Assembly: GCA_900317065.1 (NCBI GenBank)
Contig: ONFK01000064.1
Coordinates: 1-8,033, forward strand
Length of the DNA: 8,033 nt
Direction: 5' to 3'
Source: an uncultured Bacteroidales bacterium
GTDB lineage: Bacteria > Bacteroidota > Bacteroidia > Bacteroidales > UBA932
Positions 1 through 5,841 of this stretch are shown piece after piece (within the stretch, counting starts at the first letter, position 1; the number at the start of each line of letters is the position of its first letter). Under the pieces are notes generated by a model that did no database searches, was not told the origin of the DNA, and saw nothing but the letters and a program-made list of their open reading frames with translations. The position numbers and the translations under genes are program-made.

Positions 1-21
1 CAATTCTTTCCCTGGCGTTAA

Positions 22-1428
22 GTGAAAGCCCTCGACAAGGAAATACTGCGTCTGGCGCTGCCCAGCATACTCGCGAACATCACGGTTCCGCTGGTCGGAC
101 TGGTGGATACCGCCGTGGCCGGGCATCTGCATTCGGCTGCCGGTAGCAGCGCCGAGTTCATCGGCGGCATCTCCGCAGGGGCCATGGTGCTCAATGTAAT
201 CTACTGGAACTTCGGTTTCCTCCGCGCCTCGACCGGGGGTTTGACGGCACAGGCTTACGGGAAAAGCGAAGGATATGTTCCCATCCTGCGGCGGGCCCTA
301 AAACTGGCGCTGGGTATATCGGCGATACTGCTGGTGCTGGGATGGCCCCTTTCGAAGCTGAGCCTGCTGTTCCGCAGCGCCACCCCCGGAGTCGCCATCC
401 TCGCAGCGCAATACATCCTCATACGAATATGGGCAGCACCCGCAACCTTGAGCCTGATGGCCCTGAAAGGCTGGTTCATAGGGATGCAAGACAGCTTCAG
501 CAGCATGATTACCGACCTCACGGTAAACCTGGTCAACATCGCCTCCAGCATAATACTGACCCTCGGCATAGGCGGCTGGCAGGGGCTGGGCTTCCCGGGA
601 ATCGCCCTCGGCACAGTCATCGCCCAGTGGACCGGGTTCATCCTGGCGCTGGCGATCTGCCGCTTCCGATACCGGATTCCCGTTTGTTCCGGAAAATGGC
701 CGAAAACGGGAACAAGTACCCCGAAAAGTGGGGTGTTGTTCCGAAAAACGGCCGAAAACGGGAACAAATCTTTTTTCCAGATCAACGCCGACCTGTTCGT
801 GCGTTCGCTGTGCATGACGGGCATCTATTTCGGCTACACCGTCCTGGCAGCGCGTTCCGGCGAGGTCCTCCTTGCCTGCGCCAACATATTGATGAACCTG
901 CTGATGATCTTCTCGTATTTCACCGACGGATTCGCCTACGCGGGCGAGGCGCTGACGGGCAGATTCATAGGGGCGCGTGACAAGGAGATGCTGCGGCGCA
1001 GCATAGTGGGTACATTCCGCTGGAGTTTCGGGGTGGCGGGCAGCTGGATTGCCATCTACCTGCTGGCCGGACTGCCGATGCTGCGGCTGATGACTGATGA
1101 CCCGGTGGTGGTGGATGCGTGCCGGCAGTTCCTGCCCTGGCTGGCGGTGATGCCTCTGATAGGATGCGCCGCCTTCACCTGGGACGGTGTCTACATAGGT
1201 GCAACGGCTTCCAAAGGAATCAGAAATTCCATGATCTGGGCTGTAGTGGCTTTCTTTGCGGTCTGGTTCGCAGGGCTGCTGCTATCCCCCGGGCTGTTCG
1301 GCACACAGGTTCCCGGCAACCCGGCGGCCATCCACCTGCTGCTCGCGGCATACTTCGCGCACCTCGCCGCAAGGGCGATTTACCTCACGGCTACTGCTGC
1401 AAGTATTCGGGTTCCTGAGGAACTATGA
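22..1428 (+). CDS. MATE-family multidrug/cation antiporter, DinF-type
   Basis: Predicted 468-residue inner-membrane pump of the MATE superfamily, which exports drugs or metabolites in exchange for H+ or Na+. The N-terminus carries the DinF-type signature PLVGLVDTAVAGHL (residues 23-36, with the membrane Asp29 expected in proton-coupled members). The motif RASTGGLTAQAYG follows, then repeated hydrophobic stretches consistent with about 12 membrane helices in two halves. The start is GTG: an in-frame TAA lies immediately before it (19-21), so translation cannot begin further upstream in this frame. The GTG overlaps a TGA in another frame (GTGA, 22-25), which could be the stop of an upstream gene and allow coupled translation. 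No Shine-Dalgarno sequence is visible. Oddity: residues about 222-249, in the loop between the two halves, are encoded by an 84-base palindromic repeat, which helps explain the length (family members are usually about 440-450 residues). The frame stays open through it. Family assignment is firm; the substrate is unknown. Confidence 0.93.
   Translation: MKALDKEILRLALPSILANITVPLVGLVDTAVAGHLHSAAGSSAEFIGGISAGAMVLNVIYWNFGFLRASTGGLTAQAYGKSEGYVPILRRALKLALGISAILLVLGWPLSKLSLLFRSATPGVAILAAQYILIRIWAAPATLSLMALKGWFIGMQDSFSSMITDLTVNLVNIASSIILTLGIGGWQGLGFPGIALGTVIAQWTGFILALAICRFRYRIPVCSGKWPKTGTSTPKSGVLFRKTAENGNKSFFQINADLFVRSLCMTGIYFGYTVLAARSGEVLLACANILMNLLMIFSYFTDGFAYAGEALTGRFIGARDKEMLRRSIVGTFRWSFGVAGSWIAIYLLAGLPMLRLMTDDPVVVDACRQFLPWLAVMPLIGCAAFTWDGVYIGATASKGIRNSMIWAVVAFFAVWFAGLLLSPGLFGTQVPGNPAAIHLLLAAYFAHLAARAIYLTATAASIRVPEEL
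684..715. repeat. 32-base palindromic repeat unit 1, inside the MATE gene
   Basis: The unit begins TTGTTCC and ends GGAACAA, which are reverse complements, and is centred on GGCC (698-701). It matches the second unit (736-767) at 30 of 32 positions, differing only at the 9th and 14th bases. The two copies start 52 bases apart, so they are read in different frames and encode different peptides. This points to a DNA-level repeat rather than a protein repeat. It could be half of a REP- or MITE-like element. Confidence 0.85.
709..742. repeat. Imperfect inverted repeat (hairpin) joining the two repeat units
   Basis: GGAACAA (709-715) pairs with TTGTTCC (736-742), and ACCCC (718-722) pairs with GGGGT (730-734), leaving a 7-base loop and a small GT/G bulge. 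That gives 12 Watson-Crick pairs. Further out, GGCCG (698-702) can pair with CGGCC (749-753), and TTGTTCC (684-690) with GGAACAA (761-767), all sharing a centre near 725.5. The whole 84 bases are therefore one long imperfect palindrome that could form a cruciform in DNA or a long hairpin in mRNA. Confidence 0.8.
736..767. repeat. 32-base palindromic repeat unit 2, inside the MATE gene
   Basis: Second copy of the 684-715 unit in the same orientation (30/32 identity), again bounded by TTGTTCC and GGAACAA around GGCC (750-753). Three bases after its end comes a run of six T (771-776). Together the two units and the 20-base spacer span exactly 84 bases, or 28 codons, which keeps the MATE frame open. 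Confidence 0.85.
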
Positions 1429-1591
1429 TCATCGCAAGCAAATAGGCGAAAAGTCCGCCTCCGGCAAAAAAGAGGGCTACCACCCAGGCCAGACGGATTA
1501 TGGTGGGGTCGATATCGAAATAATTGCCGAGTCCTCCGCAAACTCCGGCGATGCGCCGGTCGGTTTTACTTCTGTAAAGCTTTTTGTTCAT
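1391..1591 (-). CDS. PspC-domain small membrane protein
   Basis: A 66-residue protein that is almost entirely one PspC domain. The start KLYRSKTDRRIAGVCGGL (residues 4-21) is the family hallmark. It is followed by NYFDIDPTIIRLAW (23-36) and one hydrophobic segment, about residues 34-57, ending in IIVP. PspC domains sit in the inner membrane and, in proteobacteria, help sense envelope stress with PspA/PspB. Short stand-alone versions are common in Bacteroidota and their exact role is unclear, so I give no gene symbol. The start is ATG (minus-strand codon at 1589-1591) with no Shine-Dalgarno sequence, as usual in this phylum. The stop (TAG, 1391-1393) lies inside the 3' end of the convergent MATE gene. 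A promoter match lies about 30 bases upstream. The family call is very secure. Confidence 0.94.
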   Translation of the reverse strand: MNKKLYRSKTDRRIAGVCGGLGNYFDIDPTIIRLAWVVALFFAGGGLFAYLLAMIIVPQEPEYLQQ

Positions 1592-1622
1592 ATTTTAAGT
1601 GTATTAGTATAATAGTACACTG

Positions 1623-1653
1623 CAAAAATAAAGTAAAAATATTTATCCTGCAA
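1623..1653 (-). promoter_or_regulatory. Bacteroidota-type promoter for the pspC-like gene
   Basis: On the minus strand TTG (complement of 1651-1653) is followed by exactly 20 bases and then TATTTTTG (complement of 1623-1630). This fits the Bacteroidota primary sigma consensus of a TTTG/TTG -33 box, 19-20 bases, and a TAnnTTTG -7 box. Transcription would begin near 1617, leaving a 5' leader of about 25 bases before the ATG. It is the strongest regulatory match in the window, but the region is AT-rich and no experiment supports it here. Confidence 0.6.
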
Positions 1654-1662
1654 GTATTTAAC

Positions 1663-1681
1663 TACTTTTTTATTATATTAG
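1663..1681 (+). promoter_or_regulatory. Possible promoter region of the rightward operon (weak)
   Basis: The operon should have a promoter in the AT-rich gap before 1708. Two -7-like elements each miss the TAnnTTTG consensus by one base: TACTTTTT (1663-1670) and TATATTAG (1674-1681). Neither has a good TTG/TTTG box 19-20 bases upstream. I list the region because it is the only long gap in front of the operon, but the exact site is uncertain. Confidence 0.25.
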
Positions 1682-1707
1682 CAAAAATATCCATAACCGC
1701 TTGCCTT

Positions 1708-3135
1708 ATGAAAAAATGGACCCGACTTATAATTGATGTCGACTACTCCCCCTCCGACCCTGGAACAAACAACTGGTTCTGCGACCGGACAGACTACGAC
1801 AAGGCCGATGTCACGGCCGGGAAGATTCTTCCATATAAAGATTCCGGGGGCCTGTTCAGAAGCATCCGAGTCGTGGAAGCATCCGATGCAGAGGTGGTAC
1901 TGGAATACTGCGGAAAGCAGTACTCGCTGACTCCTGAAAGTTGCGCCAGGAAACTGGATGAAGACGGGCGCGACTACACGAATTTCTACCTTTACGTTTC
2001 CCTGAAGGTAGAATACGTGATCGAGAATACCCGTGAGTTTTTCCGCCAGTTCCAGACCAGGGACCAGATGGCAAGACTAAGCAAAGAGGACATCAAGCAA
2101 TTCGAAGCCTCCGACGATCCCTGCGCAAAATTCGTACTTGGCCGCTGGCATCTGGTGACAATGCCGGAGGAGAACTCTCTACAGATTGCCGAGAAAAATA
2201 TCCGCGAGGCAGTAGCGGCCGGGATTGCAGACGCCTTCAACATGCTCTCACTCATGTATGCCAACGGCGATACTGCCGAAGACAGGGTGGATCTTGAAGA
2301 GTCCGCCCGCCTTCGCGACGAGGCCCTGCGTCTTGGAAGCGAAGCCGCCAGTCTGCGCTATGCCCGCAACCGCATCGCCGGGATATTGCTCGCACCTGAA
2401 GAGCCGGAAGTGGTGGCACGGGAAATCGAAACTATTCTGGCGGAAGACCCGGAGCCGAACCCGGAATGGTATTCCGTGCTTGCCTATGCATACGAAACCC
2501 TTGGCAGGGATGAGGACTCACGCAAAGCCTACAAGACCGGGACGGAGAAGGGCTGCCTGCGCTGCTGGGCTGAGCTGGCATACTGGTTCAGGGAACACGG
2601 CATGGAAAAAGAATACGAAAACACGATGTACGAAGGCATGAGCAAAGGATGCCCGGCCTGTTTCATGCTGAGCGCAGACCGTACCGAAGAAGAGTATGAA
2701 GGAAAAACTCCCGAACTCAAGCGGCATTTTACGCGCTGGCTTACGGACAATCTTGAAAGAGGGCTGGAACTTGGCGAAGGAACATGTGCCTACTATCTCG
2801 CCTACAATTACTTTTATGGCGCCCTTGGCTTCGAAAAGGACGGCAGGAAAGCGGGGTACTATCTCGATAGAGGCATGCTTATGGGAGATTCCAACTGCTA
2901 CAGTTTCACCGCGGACATCCTGGAAATGTACGACCCTTCCGACCAGGACAAGCGCGACGCAGCCGTCTACCGCCTCAAAGCCCTGCGGCTGGGAAACGAT
3001 TCCGTTCAGAGCAAGGTTATCATCGCCTACAGGCGGGGCCTGTTGAACAAATATCAGGATGAAATAGAAAAATACTGGCTGCCGGACGAATACGAGCCCG
3101 ATGGAGACGACGGCCGCTGGGACGCTTATGCATAG
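1708..3135 (+). CDS. Sel1/TPR-like repeat protein with an unrecognised N-terminal domain
   Basis: A 475-residue, acidic, probably cytoplasmic protein with no signal peptide or membrane segment. Residues about 1-115 form a mixed, beta-looking domain that I do not recognise (RLIIDVDY near the start, then IRVVEASDAEVVLEY). From about residue 130 it becomes a helical solenoid of degenerate Sel1-like units, with recurring small residues and aromatics such as CAKFVLGRWHL, AFNMLSLMYANG and CAYYLAYNYFYGALGFEKD. Sel1 repeats are protein-interaction scaffolds. Two successive units carry CxxC pairs at equivalent places (C283/C286 and C315/C318, 32 residues apart). The ATG at 1708 follows an AT-rich gap and no upstream alternative is evident. 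It is the first gene of the operon, 5 bases ahead of the next. The solenoid class is clear; no partner or function is known. Confidence 0.85.
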   Translation: MKKWTRLIIDVDYSPSDPGTNNWFCDRTDYDKADVTAGKILPYKDSGGLFRSIRVVEASDAEVVLEYCGKQYSLTPESCARKLDEDGRDYTNFYLYVSLKVEYVIENTREFFRQFQTRDQMARLSKEDIKQFEASDDPCAKFVLGRWHLVTMPEENSLQIAEKNIREAVAAGIADAFNMLSLMYANGDTAEDRVDLEESARLRDEALRLGSEAASLRYARNRIAGILLAPEEPEVVAREIETILAEDPEPNPEWYSVLAYAYETLGRDEDSRKAYKTGTEKGCLRCWAELAYWFREHGMEKEYENTMYEGMSKGCPACFMLSADRTEEEYEGKTPELKRHFTRWLTDNLERGLELGEGTCAYYLAYNYFYGALGFEKDGRKAGYYLDRGMLMGDSNCYSFTADILEMYDPSDQDKRDAAVYRLKALRLGNDSVQSKVIIAYRRGLLNKYQDEIEKYWLPDEYEPDGDDGRWDAYA

Positions 3136-3140
3136 ACACC

Positions 3141-3719
3141 ATGAACGACGCGAAGAAGATAATCAAGAAAGTGGAGCTCATGCGACACAACTCCCAGGAG
3201 CACGAAACCTACAGGAACCTGCCCCTGGCGAAAGAATGCATGCTTTTGCTGGAGAGCCTGGACGACCCGGAGGAAGGCCCCCTCGGCAAGGCCTATGCCT
3301 GCAATGCCATTCTGGAGCAGCTCTCGGAATACGATACACCCCGTTTCTGCATGGAAATCCTTCAGCGGGAGAAACAATGGGTGGAAGAATCGGAAGAGAA
3401 AAGCGACTGGCTCACTCCGGAGAGCATCGATTCCGATATCCTCAGACTCGAAGACTACATCGATACCGAGGGCATTTCGATGCAGGATTTCTGCAAGAAA
3501 CACGGAAAGCATCTGCTATTCGACCCGGTGGAGCGTACTCCGCAGTGGGAAGAGATTTATTTAGAAGTGGAGAAGGAATGTTTCCGCCAACTGAAAGGCA
3601 CACATAGGGGGATGGGATTCTGCTTTGGCTATTGGTCGGTAAAGCGCGCCGTGCTCGCCAAGTATGGAATAGAGTGGAAATCTCCCCAATTCATGAACCC
3701 AAGAGTAATGTTTGACTGA
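3141..3719 (+). CDS. Hypothetical protein, no recognised domain
   Basis: A 192-residue soluble, acidic, mostly helical protein that I cannot assign to a named family. The N-terminal two thirds look like charged helices. The C-terminal end reads as a compact motif: EEIYLEVEKECFR, then RGMGFCFGYW, then KYGIEWKSP and a final MNPRVMFD. This Gly/Trp/aromatic-rich tail ending in NPxVMFD looks like the conserved core of a family, and I have an impression of similar tails in uncharacterised bacterial proteins, but no name. The ATG lies 5 bases after the preceding stop, so it belongs to the same transcript. Overlapping frames on both strands here lack domain-like content. Codon use matches the neighbours. 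I am confident it is a real gene and have no functional call. Confidence 0.8.
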   Translation: MNDAKKIIKKVELMRHNSQEHETYRNLPLAKECMLLLESLDDPEEGPLGKAYACNAILEQLSEYDTPRFCMEILQREKQWVEESEEKSDWLTPESIDSDILRLEDYIDTEGISMQDFCKKHGKHLLFDPVERTPQWEEIYLEVEKECFRQLKGTHRGMGFCFGYWSVKRAVLAKYGIEWKSPQFMNPRVMFD

Positions 3720-3747
3720 TATGTATAACCACTAAGACTACATAAAC

Positions 3748-4521
3748 ATGACAGTAAATCTGGACAATTTAGCAGCCATATTTAACCTTGCGAAGGAACT
3801 CTCCACCTCTGATGGAGAAGTTAAAGAGGAAGAACTCAGTATCCTCTGGGATTTTTTCCAGACCTTCGGGGAAATGAATTCATCTGTATTAGGCTTCATT
3901 ATGTCTACAGGAGACAAGATGAATTTTGAGGAAGCCTGCTCCAACATCGAAAGTCTGGACGATGGCGCAAAACAGCAGATATCCAACCTGTTCGCCAAAA
4001 TAGTCTGCGCCGACGGCGAGCTGACGGAAGATGAAGAGGATCTCTACAGCGAGATTGTCGAGAGGTGCGGACTGCCCGAGCCCGAGGTTGCAGAAGAACC
4101 GGAAGATGCCATCACTCCGGCCTTCATCCTCGTAAACTACTATGGAATAGCCACCATCAAGCAGAGCGAACACGAAGACTGGAATACCCTTGGCGATGAA
4201 ATCGCCTCCTGGATGGGCTGCGACAGGGTAGAGGTGGTTCGATACACCCCGGCACTCAACGCAGTCAGCAATAATCTCGGGCTCAAAGGGCAGCACATAG
4301 TTTTTATGGTAGCGCGCAACGGCTACGGCGACAAGACCGTAGGTGACAATATGCCCGGCACCTTGCTTTACGGAGGAGGATACCCCATCTACGGCAACAT
4401 TGTCATCGCTCTAGAGACCGACAATGGCTACGAGATCGAGGGCTTCATCACCCAGCACATCCTGGATATGGCATTTGAAGAAGTAAACAAGGCCGTGGAC
4501 GGCCTTATAAGAATGGAATAA
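3748..4521 (+). CDS. TerB-like domain protein with an unrecognised C-terminal domain
   Basis: A 257-residue cytoplasmic protein. Residues about 5-112 look like a TerB-type helical domain: two acidic, internally symmetrical motifs, SDGEVKEEE (D22, G23) and ADGELTEDEE (D89, G90), each lead into a helix and are separated by about 65 residues. TerB domains belong to tellurite-resistance and stress systems, and their acidic residues are proposed to bind metal. A linker rich in E and P (about 112-122) leads to a second domain (about 123-257). That domain contains FILVNYYGIATIK, WNTLGDEIASWMG and a glycine-rich stretch MPGTLLYGGGYPIYG, and I do not recognise it. The N-terminal half is clearly paralogous to that of the next gene, which starts 2 bases downstream. 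The start is ATG without a Shine-Dalgarno sequence, 28 bases after the previous stop. The domain call rests on motif reading, not a search. Confidence 0.8.
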   Translation: MTVNLDNLAAIFNLAKELSTSDGEVKEEELSILWDFFQTFGEMNSSVLGFIMSTGDKMNFEEACSNIESLDDGAKQQISNLFAKIVCADGELTEDEEDLYSEIVERCGLPEPEVAEEPEDAITPAFILVNYYGIATIKQSEHEDWNTLGDEIASWMGCDRVEVVRYTPALNAVSNNLGLKGQHIVFMVARNGYGDKTVGDNMPGTLLYGGGYPIYGNIVIALETDNGYEIEGFITQHILDMAFEEVNKAVDGLIRME

Positions 4522-4523
4522 CT

Positions 4524-5837
4524 ATGAAAGGACCGGAATCATTCGAAGACCTTGCAGCCGTTATTGCGGTGTGTCTGGGGACTGCCCGCTCCGACGGGAA
4601 GCTCCTTGCCGACGAACTGAATACGATACTTGACGGACTCAAGGCCCAGTATGACTTCGAGGGGCAGGACGACCTTCTCCAGGATTATCTGGATGAGGCG
4701 GAGAAGATGGATCTCAACGAAGCGATTGAACGCATAAAGCAGTTCGGACCGGAAGAGAAGCAGTTCACTTCGGACATGCTCTTCATGACCATCGCAGCCG
4801 ACGGGGAATTGTCTCCGGACGAAGAAGAAATCTATAAGGGTATGGTGGATTACTGCGGCCTGCCGATGTTCAGCGGTGCGGACAATGTTAATGAGGAAGC
4901 AACTACATGGCCGGACGAGGAAGACGGAGTGCCGTACAATATGGACTGGGATGAAATCGACAACTGGTACGGCGAGCAGGATAAGGAGCTCGGCATCAAG
5001 GCCCTTCACGGAGATCCCGCCGCCCTGGCACAGTATGGCAAGATGATGCTGGATGACGATGTTTACTATGAGAATCTTCTCAGCATCGATACCGACCCAT
5101 CGGAAGACGAAACCATAGACGGTTATTCCGACGACTACTGGACCGGCAAGGACCTTTACTTGGATGATAAGTACACCGAAGCGATACCTTACCTTATGAA
5201 GGCAGCCAAGCGCGGTAACGAATACGCGATGTACTACCTCGGATGCTGCTGGTTCGAATACTGGAACAACGGTGACGGAGAAGAAACCGAATGCTGGCTC
5301 AAAGCCTTCGAATGGTTCCTGAAGGGCGCCGTGAAATGGAATGGGGACTGCTGCTTCAAACTCGGTGAAGCATATTACTACGGCAGGATTCCCAACAAAG
5401 ACGGGGAACTGGACTATCAGGATGACTATGAGGCTGCCGCCTTCTGGTTCAGGCAGGCCATAACCTTCGGCAATGTCAGCGCCGCCAGTTATCTTGGCGG
5501 AATGTACATAGACGGCGAAGGTGTAGAGAAGGATGAAAGAAAGGGCTTCGAAACATATAAGAAAGCCACCGAGATGGCTCCGGACAGCGGCATCTCCTGG
5601 TACAACCTCGGTATCGCCTACGAAAAAGGCTACGGCGTCACCCCTTCGGACGAAGAAGCGAGCAAGTGCTACTGGAAAGGAAAGGACAGCTACCCGGAAT
5701 GCAAGGCGAGGTATGCTATCCTGCTATATAACAAAAATCCCGGCCAGCGCCAGTATGCCATCTCGCTGCTAAAGGAAGCCAATGAGAGATTCAGTCCCAC
5801 GGCAGAACGAGCGCTGAAACAACTAGGAGAATTATAA
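4524..5837 (+). CDS. TerB-like domain fused to Sel1-like repeats
   Basis: A 437-residue acidic cytoplasmic protein with two parts. Residues about 7-115 repeat the TerB-like layout of the preceding gene: RSDGKLLADE (D24, G25), KMDLNEAIERIKQF, ADGELSPDEEE (D93, G94) and a closing YCGLP. From about residue 155 onward come Sel1-like repeats, including HGDPAALAQYGKMML, RGNEYAMYYLGCCW (from G231), GNVSAASYLGGMYIDGEGV and SWYNLGIAYEKGYGV. Those last units are close to the classic Sel1 consensus. The repeats probably present a protein-binding surface, while the TerB-like part may bind metal or sense stress. The gene starts 2 bases after the previous stop, which suggests coupled translation, and it links the TerB-like and Sel1 themes of the operon in one protein. 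The Sel1 call is strong and the TerB-like call good; the partner is unknown. Confidence 0.87.
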   Translation: MKGPESFEDLAAVIAVCLGTARSDGKLLADELNTILDGLKAQYDFEGQDDLLQDYLDEAEKMDLNEAIERIKQFGPEEKQFTSDMLFMTIAADGELSPDEEEIYKGMVDYCGLPMFSGADNVNEEATTWPDEEDGVPYNMDWDEIDNWYGEQDKELGIKALHGDPAALAQYGKMMLDDDVYYENLLSIDTDPSEDETIDGYSDDYWTGKDLYLDDKYTEAIPYLMKAAKRGNEYAMYYLGCCWFEYWNNGDGEETECWLKAFEWFLKGAVKWNGDCCFKLGEAYYYGRIPNKDGELDYQDDYEAAAFWFRQAITFGNVSAASYLGGMYIDGEGVEKDERKGFETYKKATEMAPDSGISWYNLGIAYEKGYGVTPSDEEASKCYWKGKDSYPECKARYAILLYNKNPGQRQYAISLLKEANERFSPTAERALKQLGEL

Positions 5838-5841
5838 ATTT

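Noticed and set aside
684..767. Two 32-base repeats with a 20-base spacer as a minimal CRISPR
   Set aside because: Only two copies, a spacer that is itself a hairpin, palindromic repeats located inside an intact coding sequence, and no cas gene nearby.
255..824. 189-codon open frame on the minus strand
   Set aside because: Antisense to the well-supported MATE gene, with an unusual composition and no motif.
342..980. 212-codon open frame on the plus strand, out of frame with MATE
   Set aside because: Its translation is rich in Arg, His and Pro as expected from an out-of-frame reading of the MATE gene, and has no membrane segments.
1256..1612. 118-codon plus-strand frame crossing the pump end and the pspC-like gene
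   Set aside because: It is antisense to the clear PspC gene and out of frame with MATE; no domain is visible.
3126..3512. 128-codon open frame on the minus strand
   Set aside because: Antisense to the 192-residue hypothetical gene, which is better placed in the operon (5 bases after its neighbour). The antisense product has no recognisable feature.
3101..3607. 168-codon open frame on the plus strand in another frame
   Set aside because: It overlaps the end of the Sel1-like gene and most of the 192-residue gene, and its Gly/Arg/His-rich composition is typical of a shifted frame.
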